Assembly (NCBI RefSeq): GCF_030372765.1
Contig: NZ_JAUCMW010000004.1
Span: forward strand, 1 to 64,000
Length of the DNA: 64,000 nucleotides
Reading direction: 5' to 3'
From: Labilibaculum sp. K2S
GTDB lineage: Bacteria; Bacteroidota; Bacteroidia; Bacteroidales; Marinifilaceae
Shown: positions 15,387 to 22,609 of the stretch, one piece after another
Layout: every line of letters begins with the position of its first letter
How positions within the stretch are numbered: the stretch's first letter is position 1
Position numbers and translations under genes: made by a program
Notes under the pieces: model-generated
Told to the model about the DNA's origin: nothing
Database searches by the model: none
Seen by the model: the letters and a program-made list of their open reading frames with translations, nothing else

Positions 15387-16370
15387 TTAGGATAGACTTA
15401 TAATCACTTTTCCCTTTGCTCTACCTGTGGCTAAGTATAAATAGGCTTCAATGCCTTGTGCGAAGGAATAAACCTTATCAACCACCGGCTTTATCTTCCC
15501 ATCTTTTACCATAGATGAGATTTCCGCCAATTGTTCGCCATTGGGTTGCATCCACGTATGCTTATAAATAGCTGATTTTTCTTTGATTATGCTTGATAAT
15601 TCTTCGGGTAATTTATAATTAGTCATTCCCAGATTCTTTGCAGATTCTTCGTCTGGAAGGCCGGATATCGTGGTCACCTTTCCTCCCTCTTTGATAATTT
15701 CAAAGGCTTCCAACGTGTAGTTATTTCCTAATGTGTCAAAAACAATATCCAAATCTTTTGCAATCGTTTTGTAATCTTCAGATTTGTAATCGATCACGCG
15801 GTCGGCACCAAGTGCTTTCACCATATCTACATTTGGAGTGCTGGTGGTAGTGTAAACAAAGGCCCCTTTCGCTTTGGCATATTGAATTGCAAAAGTTCCT
15901 ACACCTCCTGATCCTGCATGAATAAGCACACGATCGTTTTCTTTCAAACCGACGCTTTCTAAAGCCTGAATCGCAGTGAGTCCTATCAATGGTAAGCCGG
16001 CGGCTTCTTCAAACGATATATTATCGGGTTTTTTGGAAACCACACTACTCTCAACAGCTACATATTCAGAAAGTGTGCCCATTTGTTGTTGAGGCACTCT
16101 TGTATACACGGCATCTCCCAATTCAAATTTGGTAACTTCCGCGCCTTTCTCCACAATCACACCGCTCACATCAAAGCCAATTGTGCCGGGAAGTGACAAT
16201 GGTACCATATCTTTCAATCCACCACTCACCATTTTGTAGTCAATAGGGTTGAGTCCTGCTGCTTTGGTTTCGATAAGAATATCCGAAGCCTTGATTGATG
16301 GTTTTTCTATTTCGTTTATTGATAAACTGTCTTTAAGTTCACCGTATTTTATTATTTGTAATACTTTCAT
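15387..16370 (-). CDS. NADP-dependent quinone-oxidoreductase-like MDR enzyme
   Basis: A 327-residue medium-chain dehydrogenase/reductase of the zinc-independent quinone oxidoreductase type. GroES-like domain: IDYKMVSGGLKDMVPLSLPG with no zinc-binding Cys cluster. Rossmann domain: VLIHAGSGGVGTFAIQYAKA near residues 148-168. It would reduce quinones or reactive enones with NADPH. Two tandem copies of the MKRPC leader element sit directly upstream, and the tail of the second ends at this start codon (16368-16370). Confidence 0.88.
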   Translation of the reverse strand: MKVLQIIKYGELKDSLSINEIEKPSIKASDILIETKAAGLNPIDYKMVSGGLKDMVPLSLPGTIGFDVSGVIVEKGAEVTKFELGDAVYTRVPQQQMGTLSEYVAVESSVVSKKPDNISFEEAAGLPLIGLTAIQALESVGLKENDRVLIHAGSGGVGTFAIQYAKAKGAFVYTTTSTPNVDMVKALGADRVIDYKSEDYKTIAKDLDIVFDTLGNNYTLEAFEIIKEGGKVTTISGLPDEESAKNLGMTNYKLPEELSSIIKEKSAIYKHTWMQPNGEQLAEISSMVKDGKIKPVVDKVYSFAQGIEAYLYLATGRAKGKVIISLS

Positions 16371-16460
16371 ATAATTATAATTTGTTTTTTAGTTGCTATA
16401 TGGAACTTACCATATAATCATTTCCCTGTGTGTAGAAAGCTTTATACATGGACGTTTCAT
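16371..16460 (-). promoter_or_regulatory. MKRPC leader element, copy A
   Basis: Reading on the minus strand, the element starts ATGAAACGTCCATG, carries the conserved ACACACAGG block and ATGGTAAGTTCC, and ends with an A/T-rich tail directly at ATGAAA of the oxidoreductase gene. Mini-ORF 16407-16460 encodes MKRPCIKLSTHREMIIW. The arms CCATGTA and TATATGG can pair. The copy is joined head to tail with copy B. Confidence 0.7.
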
Positions 16461-16579
16461 ATAATTATAATTTGTTTTTTAGTTGCCATATAGCCTGTCC
16501 CGAATTTATCGGGAGAACTTACCATGCTGGAATAATCATCCCCCTGTATGTCAAAAACACTTTGGCATGGACGTTTCAT
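16458..16579 (-). promoter_or_regulatory. MKRPC leader element, copy B, with palindromic insert
   Basis: This copy starts at the ATG at 16577-16579. Its 41-residue mini-ORF begins MKRPCQSVFDIQGDDYSSMV and ends in IIII, with its TGA overlapping the ATGAAA of copy A. It contains a 16-bp near-perfect palindrome (TCCCGATAAATTCGGG) inside the mini-ORF that is absent from the other copies and keeps the reading frame open. The stem arms are CCATGC and GCATGG. Confidence 0.7.
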
Positions 16580-16620
16580 ATAAGTTAAGTTTTATTTTAA
16601 TGCTTGTTTAAGCATTCTGT

Positions 16621-17046
16621 TTATTTTTTAGAATTTCTCCACGACTGCCATGCACCAGATGACCAAAGCGACCAAGCTATGAGAACCGGTTGAAAGAAAA
16701 GTCGAATTAATCGGGCACTATCAGAATTTAAAACTCCAAAAGCATCTTTTCCATCAAGGTATTGGGCTAAATTTCCTGGGAAAACCAAGATAAAGAATAT
16801 GGCTAAGGCCCATCCAATATTCACTCGTTGCTTTTTCCACAACAGTAAAGTCAGACCTAATGCTATTTCAACAATACCTGATAATACTACCACTAAATTT
16901 TTGCTGAATGGAACCCAATCAGGAACCTGAGCCTGGAAATCGATACTATTAAAAGTTAGATGACTAATTCCGGCATAGACCATAAATAAGGCTAATAGAA
17001 TTCTTAAAAATTTTTGCGTTAGAGATGTGTCGACTTCTTTTTTCAT
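16621..17046 (-). CDS. DoxX-family membrane protein
   Basis: A 141-residue protein with four hydrophobic helices. The first is FLRILLALFMVYAGISHLTF, whose R-x-x-(hydrophobic)-x-G-x-x-H pattern marks DoxX-like proteins; later ones are VVVLSGIVEIALGLTLLLW and GWALAIFFILVFPGNLAQYL. DoxX proteins are linked to quinone or thiosulfate redox and oxidative stress in other bacteria. The specific activity here is unknown. Upstream at 17070-17114 is a possible degenerate leader mini-ORF. Confidence 0.78.
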   Translation of the reverse strand: MKKEVDTSLTQKFLRILLALFMVYAGISHLTFNSIDFQAQVPDWVPFSKNLVVVLSGIVEIALGLTLLLWKKQRVNIGWALAIFFILVFPGNLAQYLDGKDAFGVLNSDSARLIRLFFQPVLIAWSLWSSGAWQSWRNSKK

Positions 17047-17125
17047 AGCTGTATTTTATAGATTAACAATTAAAAGGGATCTGAAAGACCGCTTTCGTAC
17101 ATTGGAATTTTCATGAACTAGGACC

Positions 17126-18052
17126 TTAATCTACTTCTTTGGTTACTCTCTTCGTATTCAATTCCATTTGGGAGAGTTTTTGCCCGCCTTTAATTCCAAA
17201 GTCCAATGTCCGAATTGGAAAAGGAATAGTAATATCTTGTTCATCAAATGCACTTTTAATCGCTTTGATGGCTTTGTTTTTCATCGTGAAGTAGCTGGGT
17301 TCTCCAGGATATTCTATCCAAAATCGAATATTAAAATTGATTGAACTGGAGTCAAATTCAGCATAGTCAAAAACCACCAAATCTTTATCTATCACTCCCT
17401 CCAAGTTTTTTATTGTGCTCACGACAACATCTTCAACTTTATCAAGATCTTCTGCGTAAGAAACTCCAACGGCTATATCAATACGCCTTTTTTTCAAAAT
17501 AGAAAAATTGTAAATAGCACCCTGTAATATGTCTTTATTTGGAATGTAAACTTCCTGGCCATGGAAAGTCTCAACAACCGTAATCCGTAACTCAATTTTA
17601 CTTACTATGCCCATAATACCCTTTATTTCTATAATGTCCCCAATTTTAAAAGGTTTCCTGAAGGCCAAAATAACACCCGAAATAAAATCTGCCGCTATAT
17701 CCTGAAAAGCAAAACCCAATACTAAACCTAGCACACCAATTCCTGCGATTAGTGAGGTTAATGCTTTATTTAGCCCGAGTACTCCGAGCATAATAAAAAA
17801 ACCAAGCCCTAAGATTGCCGCATAAACAAGAGTGGAAAATAAATGCCCTAATGCTTCGTTTTTTGATGCTTTGGTGAAAAGCTTTATAGATAGTTTGCTT
17901 CCTAGTCTTGCAAGCACTAGAAAGATTATTAATAACAACAAGGTCACTGCCATGTTGGGAATCAGACTAATGAAGGAATCAAACCAACCTTCTAACTTTT
18001 GGATTACCGTTTGTACTGGTTCTGCTAATTGCTCTTGTATGTCCTGTATCAT
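17126..18052 (-). CDS. MscS-family mechanosensitive channel
   Basis: A 308-residue channel. Helices lie near residues 30-60, 75-100 and 100-125. The pore-lining third helix continues into the MscS beta domain (VLGLVLGFAFQDIAADFISGV, then PFKIGDIIEIKGIMG). It opens at high membrane tension to release solutes during osmotic downshock. Length fits E. coli MscS (286). A single gene with about 70 bases to its nearest downstream neighbour on the same strand. Confidence 0.9.
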   Translation of the reverse strand: MIQDIQEQLAEPVQTVIQKLEGWFDSFISLIPNMAVTLLLLIIFLVLARLGSKLSIKLFTKASKNEALGHLFSTLVYAAILGLGFFIMLGVLGLNKALTSLIAGIGVLGLVLGFAFQDIAADFISGVILAFRKPFKIGDIIEIKGIMGIVSKIELRITVVETFHGQEVYIPNKDILQGAIYNFSILKKRRIDIAVGVSYAEDLDKVEDVVVSTIKNLEGVIDKDLVVFDYAEFDSSSINFNIRFWIEYPGEPSYFTMKNKAIKAIKSAFDEQDITIPFPIRTLDFGIKGGQKLSQMELNTKRVTKEVD

Positions 18053-18319
18053 TGTCCTATCCTAAATTTACTTTTATTTAGTATAAGGAAATATTCCTTT
18101 ACTGTTTTGAAAGCATTTCCAAAAACATCCTTCAATTTCAAGGCTCGGAATGGTTAAGCCAAAATTTACTGAATGACTTTCAATAGACTTTATTAAAGTT
18201 AGGGGACATTATCGATTTTTGTGTTACACAACTTTGGTAAATGTTTATATCATTCATACATTGGAAAATGTGCCTTAGACTCTAAAGCTTAAGGCCATCT
18301 ACTCGATTGGCAAAAGCTT

Positions 18320-18997
18320 TTATTTCATTTTTTCTAATTTCATTGGTAAATCAGTCAACTGATTAATTATCAATGTTGGCTCAATTCCCCAAGGGTCAAA
18401 TATAGAATTTTGAGAACGTTGTACCCATGCAGAACGCATCCCGTATGAGATTGCACCTATTACATCAAAAGGATTACTTGAAATCAACCAAGAGTCTGAT
18501 TTTGCAGAATTAGTTTCACTATTGAAATATTCATAAACTAAAGGACTTGGCTTAAAAATCCCGATACCTTCTACACTTATGATTCCATCAAATCTGTCAA
18601 TAATTTTCGCATCCGTTAAAAGCTTTGTTATCGCTTTTCCACTGCCATTTGAGAAAGCAAATAATTTATGTCCGGCTTCTTTTAGATTTTTCAAACTACT
18701 CTCAACATCGGCAAAGCTTGGTAAAACAGAATACTCATCCATTAGAAATTCTTTTTGTCCTTTGCTTAAATCAGTCTTGAACATGATACAACAGAATTCC
18801 AATGAATCATTTGTACACACAGAAAAGTCTTTGTATTTATTCATTAATCCTCGTCTAAAAGAATATTCTAACTGCTTGTTTCTCCATGTCTCCATGAAAA
18901 GTTTTGCTTTGTCACCAATCATTTGCTCTAATGAATTAAACACTCCGTATGTATTTATCAGAGTTCCATAAACATCAAATGCTAGAGTATATTTCAT
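18320..18997 (-). CDS. HAD-family haloacid dehalogenase type II
   Basis: A 225-residue HAD hydrolase. Motif I reads FDVYGTLINTYG with the nucleophile Asp at residue 8. Motif II Ser is in FAFSNGSG near 120. The C-terminal motif is WLISSNPFDVIGA, as in L-2-haloacid dehalogenases. It may cleave C-halogen bonds or act on an unknown phosphate or acyl substrate. An isolated gene within the redox cluster. Confidence 0.8.
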   Translation of the reverse strand: MKYTLAFDVYGTLINTYGVFNSLEQMIGDKAKLFMETWRNKQLEYSFRRGLMNKYKDFSVCTNDSLEFCCIMFKTDLSKGQKEFLMDEYSVLPSFADVESSLKNLKEAGHKLFAFSNGSGKAITKLLTDAKIIDRFDGIISVEGIGIFKPSPLVYEYFNSETNSAKSDSWLISSNPFDVIGAISYGMRSAWVQRSQNSIFDPWGIEPTLIINQLTDLPMKLEKMK

Positions 18998-19094
18998 GTT
19001 GTTCGGTTTGTTTAAAATTAAAAAGCATTATAACTTAATTTAAATATCTTAGTCATTCATCTTCTTACTCCACCATAATAAGTAGTGGTGTTTT

Positions 19095-19766
19095 TTAAAA
19101 TACTTCTTTAACAATTAGTTTTTTATCTATTTTCAAATTCGCCAATTGTTTTTCAATGGCATCCATCATTGGCGTAGGTCCGCATACATAAATGTTTTTG
19201 GTGGGGTCGCTTATGTGAGCTTTGAGAAACCCTTCTGTGATTTGTCCGTGGGCATACCCATCAACTTTTTCGTCAGATAAAATATTGATGAAATTTTCGC
19301 CTAATAACTTTTTAAACTCCGATGCGAGAATGATGTCATCCTTGGTTTTATTGGCAAAAATGAGTTTATTGTTACCTAATTCCTTCTTTGATTGAAGATA
19401 CCTGAAGATGCTTATAAATGGAGTGACACCTGCACCTCCGGCAATAAATACACCTTCTTCCTTATAGGCGATAGCACCAAAAACATCGTGCAAAATCAAC
19501 TCATCATTCTTTTTTAGCATTAAAAGTTCGTTGGTTACCCCTTTGTGCGATGGATATGTTTTAATGATAAACTCAAGGTAATCATTTGCAGGAAGGCTTG
19601 CAAAGGTAAAAGGTCTTTTCTTATCCTTCCAGTCACTTTTATTTATTGAAACTTCGGTGGCCTGGCCGGGAGTAAAGTTATACTGCTGAGGTTTCTCAGT
19701 TATAATTTGCAGTACATTGTGGGTGATATTCTGAATCGAATTTATTTTTACGATATGTTGAGTCAT
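19095..19766 (-). CDS. Ferredoxin reductase-like FAD/NAD-binding oxidoreductase
   Basis: A 223-residue flavoprotein. The FAD motif is RPFTFASLP near residues 55-63. The NAD(P)-binding domain begins with FIAGGAGVTPFISIFRYL, and the closing motif is YVCGPTPMMDAIEKQL. The layout matches stand-alone flavodoxin/ferredoxin reductase modules that pass electrons from NAD(P)H to a small carrier. No 2Fe-2S domain is present. The partner may be one of the cytochromes or quinone enzymes of the island (inference). Confidence 0.83.
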   Translation of the reverse strand: MTQHIVKINSIQNITHNVLQIITEKPQQYNFTPGQATEVSINKSDWKDKKRPFTFASLPANDYLEFIIKTYPSHKGVTNELLMLKKNDELILHDVFGAIAYKEEGVFIAGGAGVTPFISIFRYLQSKKELGNNKLIFANKTKDDIILASEFKKLLGENFINILSDEKVDGYAHGQITEGFLKAHISDPTKNIYVCGPTPMMDAIEKQLANLKIDKKLIVKEVF

Positions 19767-19837
19767 AGGGTACTAATTTTTAAACAGATGTTAACGTTTC
19801 GTGCTTTATTTCTTCGGTATTTATAAAAAAGTAGATA

Positions 19838-20515
19838 TTAGTTATTGATTTTTTCAAGCAACCCGTCTTTTAAATAGTAAAAAAGAGGTTTTCCTGTAGG
19901 GATTTCTAAACCAAGGATTTCTTCTTTTGTCAGTTTTTCTATAAACATGACAATGGAACGCAAGCTATTACCATGTGCAGATACCAATATATTTTTACCT
20001 GCTTTCAATTGAGGTAAAATAGTATCCTCAAAAAAAGGAATGGTTCGTTCAGCTGTATCTTTTAACGATTCGCCATTTGGAGGAGGAATATCATAACTTC
20101 TGCGCCATATATGAACTTGCTTATCTCCAAATTCTTTTGCAGTTTCGGTCTTATTTTTCCCTTGTAATTCTCCATAATAGCGTTCGTTCAATTGCCAATT
20201 GCAATAGACAGGAATAATGTTTTTTGCCATCTCTTCATTGTAAATGCTTGTCCATTCTTTCATCTTGCCTTCATTATGAATAACCACGGGGGTTTTATCA
20301 CTTTTATTTTGTGCAAGGGCAAGCATAGTAGTTTCAATAGCTCTGGTCTGTACTGAAGTAAAAACTATGTCAAAATTGATATTAGCTAATTGTTCTCCAG
20401 CTTTTATTGCTTCAACAATTCCAGCGGACGAAAGAGGAACATCAACCCAGCCCGTGAACACATTTTTTTTATTCCAGACTGATTCACCATGGCGCACTAA
20501 AATTAATTTTGTCAT
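19838..20515 (-). CDS. gpmA: 2,3-bisphosphoglycerate-dependent phosphoglycerate mutase
   Basis: A 225-residue histidine phosphatase-fold enzyme. The phosphorylated His is in LVRHGESVWN at the N-terminus, NVFTGWVDVPLS follows, and ELNERYYGELQGKNK and the second His motif VSAHGNSLRS are intact. It interconverts 3- and 2-phosphoglycerate in glycolysis. Slightly shorter than E. coli GpmA (250). The location inside a stress island suggests an extra copy rather than the housekeeping one. It lies 13 bases from the ferritin-like gene. Confidence 0.88.
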   Translation of the reverse strand: MTKLILVRHGESVWNKKNVFTGWVDVPLSSAGIVEAIKAGEQLANINFDIVFTSVQTRAIETTMLALAQNKSDKTPVVIHNEGKMKEWTSIYNEEMAKNIIPVYCNWQLNERYYGELQGKNKTETAKEFGDKQVHIWRRSYDIPPPNGESLKDTAERTIPFFEDTILPQLKAGKNILVSAHGNSLRSIVMFIEKLTKEEILGLEIPTGKPLFYYLKDGLLEKINN

Positions 20516-20528
20516 AGCATACTTAGTT

Positions 20529-21041
20529 TTACATTCTAATTTTTTTCCATTCTTCTTTCATTAGTGTAATGTCTTTTATCCAATCTTCAATGTCATTTTC
20601 GTGTTCAAGCTCTTCATTTAGTATTTGAACAGCCATTTGATATGTCGAATGGTCTTTGCCATTTGTAAAATCTGCAATTTCCTGATACCTTTGGATTGCA
20701 CATCTTTCTCCTTTTAGGTTTTGTTCTAAAATTACTTCGATATAGGGGTCCGATGGTTCTTCATATGAACAACGAGCTAACTTTGTCCATTCAATAGGAT
20801 TTATTACTGGTGTTCCACCTAATTGAATAATTTTGTCAACAATTAAAAGAGCATGTCCTAATTCCTGATCTGCATGGATTAAAAGTTCGGGTTCTACTTC
20901 ACTTCTCATTGGACCTTCCATAAGTCTTGCTCCAATCCAATACTGATAATATGCAAGCCATTCTTCGCTTAAGGCTGCATTTAACATTTTTAAAAGTTCA
21001 TCTACATCAACGGATGAGATTTTAATACCTTGTTTTCCCAT
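20529..21041 (-). CDS. Dps-like ferritin (DPSL/thioferritin type)
   Basis: A 170-residue four-helix ferritin-like protein. Iron ligands are in the first helix (SEEWLAYYQYWIGARL), EVEPELLIHADQELGHA, and the second pair EQNLKGERCAIQRYQE with NEELEHENDIED. A pair of Cys 23 residues apart (LARCSYEE and ERCAIQ) resembles the cysteine pair near the di-iron site of DPSL proteins. It would consume peroxide and Fe(II) to protect DNA. It starts 117 bases before the OsmC gene's stop on the same strand. Confidence 0.82.
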   Translation of the reverse strand: MGKQGIKISSVDVDELLKMLNAALSEEWLAYYQYWIGARLMEGPMRSEVEPELLIHADQELGHALLIVDKIIQLGGTPVINPIEWTKLARCSYEEPSDPYIEVILEQNLKGERCAIQRYQEIADFTNGKDHSTYQMAVQILNEELEHENDIEDWIKDITLMKEEWKKIRM

Positions 21042-21158
21042 ATTATTTTATTTTAAAAATTAAAACTATTGTAATCATTTTAACTGTGTCTGTCTGGTTT
21101 TTTATCCAAAAGCTAACGAAAAGCAATATAAAATCATAGAACCCATATTTTCAAATTC

Positions 21159-21575
21159 TTAAGTTTCCAAATGAGATTCAGATGTAATTGCCACTTTTAA
21201 TACTTTGGAGACTATACAGTTTTGTTCAGCTTCCTTAACAACTGTAGCAAAAGCATCAGCATTCATATCTTTCACAGAACCCTTTATTGATAAATGTATT
21301 GCAGTAATGGATAAGCCTTCCAGAGTTAAGCTTGCCTTTGTATCCAATTTATCAGGGCTTAACCCTTTTTTATCTAAAATAGATGCAACTGACATTGTAA
21401 AACACCCTGCGTGTGCAGTTGCCAATAACTCTTCAGGATTAGTCCCCTTTTCACCTTCCTCAAAACGTGTTTTGAAGCTGTAATTGGTTTTATCTAATAT
21501 TCCACTTTGCGTACTTAATGTTCCTTTGCCCTCTTTAATATTTCCTTGCCAATTGGCTGTTGCTGTTCTTTTCAT
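21159..21575 (-). CDS. OsmC/Ohr-family peroxiredoxin
   Basis: A 138-residue protein of the OsmC group: ANWQGNIKEGKGTLSTQSG at the N-terminus, the first catalytic Cys in AHAGCFTMSVAS near residue 57 and the second in EAEQNCIVSKVL near 119. It reduces organic hydroperoxides using thiols. Both Cys are present, so it is probably active. Preceded at 21576-21665 by an MKRPC-type leader element. Confidence 0.9.
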   Translation of the reverse strand: MKRTATANWQGNIKEGKGTLSTQSGILDKTNYSFKTRFEEGEKGTNPEELLATAHAGCFTMSVASILDKKGLSPDKLDTKASLTLEGLSITAIHLSIKGSVKDMNADAFATVVKEAEQNCIVSKVLKVAITSESHLET

Positions 21576-21665
21576 GTGTATATAATTTGATTTTTATTTG
21601 TCACATAGAATACCCAAATTGCAAGCATCTTCCTGTGTGCAAAGCCTTTTACATGGGTGTTTCAT
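21576..21665 (-). promoter_or_regulatory. MKRPC leader element, copy C
   Basis: Minus-strand start at 21663-21665. The mini-ORF at 21594-21665 encodes MKHPCKRLCTQEDACNLGIL and a few more residues. The block GCACACAGGAAGATG is conserved and the tail CAAATTATATACAC ends at the osmC ATG. The stem arms differ (ACCCA with TGGGT) but still pair. The most diverged of the six clear copies. Confidence 0.6.
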
Positions 21666-21716
21666 AATTTTACATTTTAGTTTTTTGTTAAAAAGTATGT
21701 GATTTACTTCAAACCC

Positions 21717-21812
21717 TCAGCATTTAAATTCTATTACATTCCAGAAGGCATCTACATAATCTGATCTTTTGTTCTGATATTTTAAATAATAAGCATGTTC
21801 CCATACATTCAT
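21717..21812 (-). pseudogene. Fe/Mn superoxide dismutase fragment (C-terminal 30 residues)
   Basis: The frame reads [20 protein letters not shown] then [11 protein letters not shown] and stop. The (D)[14 protein letters not shown] block is the metal-binding C-terminus of iron/manganese superoxide dismutases, here with Asn in place of the Asp ligand at its first position. Everything upstream is replaced at 21813 by the 210-bp repeat, so the rest of the gene has been deleted. Not functional on its own. Confidence 0.85.
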
Positions 21813-21813
21813 T

Positions 21814-22012
21814 CAAAGGTTAGGCTATAAATTAAAAAAAGCATTACACAGTTCTGTCTATTAGTTACATCATTCGCACCTTTTTGAATAACAAAAAAGT
21901 ATTTAATCGTAGATTAGAATTAGTGAGTTAATAAAGAATGCTAATATCACTAATGTGGATAATTGTAGGGGGAGTTTTAAAGTATCGCCCAAATAGTCTT
22001 AGAGTTTAATCT
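21814..22012. repeat. Copy 2 of the 210-bp diverged intergenic repeat
   Basis: Collinear with 4672-4880. It begins exactly at the edge of the superoxide dismutase fragment (CAAAGGTTAGGCTATA) and ends near TTTAATCTCCAGC. Same orientation relative to minus-strand stress genes as copy 1. Recombination between copies would explain the truncated gene next to it. Confidence 0.65.
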
Positions 22013-22055
22013 CCAGCATTAAATTGTATCAGGCAAACTAATAAGAAGCTATTTT

Positions 22056-22349
22056 TTGAAGCCTTCAATACAGTCCAAAAACGGAAAAAACGATACCAAT
22101 GATGTTGTCCTTCCAGAAATAGTGAAAATTCTGAATGAAATCTTTGGGCAGTATAATATAGAAGAAATACATTCTTTTAAAAGGAGTGAAATCGAATCTC
22201 TCATTTTGAAAAAATTAAGAAGTAAATTCAAAGAAGATCATATCAAAGTTGATGCAATACTTTTTGTAAACATTCAATTTTCAGAAATTATAAAAAAAAG
22301 AATCGAAGAAAATCTATTAAGAGAAGTAGAAAAGAATAACTGTCAGTGA
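22056..22349 (+). pseudogene. SPFH/prohibitin-family fragment
   Basis: A 97-residue frame whose body reads VVLPEIVKILNEIFGQYNIE, then RSEIESLILKKLRSKFKED and AILFVNIQFSEIIKKRIEEN. This is the middle of a prohibitin/stomatin-like protein (the part after the SPFH core up to the coiled coil). The membrane anchor and the end are absent, so it is probably a remnant. It sits directly after repeat copy 2, on the opposite strand to the island genes. Confidence 0.6.
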
Positions 22350-22483
22350 TTGGATAATATATCAAGTTGATAAGAATAATCCACTCATAATAATTAAGCA
22401 ACCAACTGCCATGAGATTTGTTTAGAGGAAATGCTCTGCCTAAGCCCGCCTCTGCATATATTTACAATCCAAATTAATCCCAA

Positions 22484-22520
22484 AACTCCCAAATACTTTT
22501 GTAAATTTGATCTTTGAATA
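22484..22520 (+). promoter_or_regulatory. Promoter-bearing repeat upstream of Crp-type gene
   Basis: A 37-bp stretch (AACTCCCAAATACTTTTG, then TAAATTTGATCTTTGAATA) is repeated with one mismatch at 27355-27391 before mazG. It contains TAAATTTG (22502-22509), a match to the Bacteroidota -7 element TAnnTTTG, so it is a likely promoter. It lies about 100 bases upstream of the regulator start. Confidence 0.6.
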
Positions 22521-22609
22521 CATCTCCACCAGCACACAACACAATAGTGCAGTTGCGGGTTTGGCTCGGCACACACGTTAAGAATGCAACCTTAAAAACA
22601 GCATAAGTT

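Noticed and set aside
16599..16616. AATGCTT/AAGCATT hairpin after the DoxX gene
   Set aside because: The stem is 7 bp and is followed by A-rich sequence on the minus strand, so termination of the DoxX gene is not supported.
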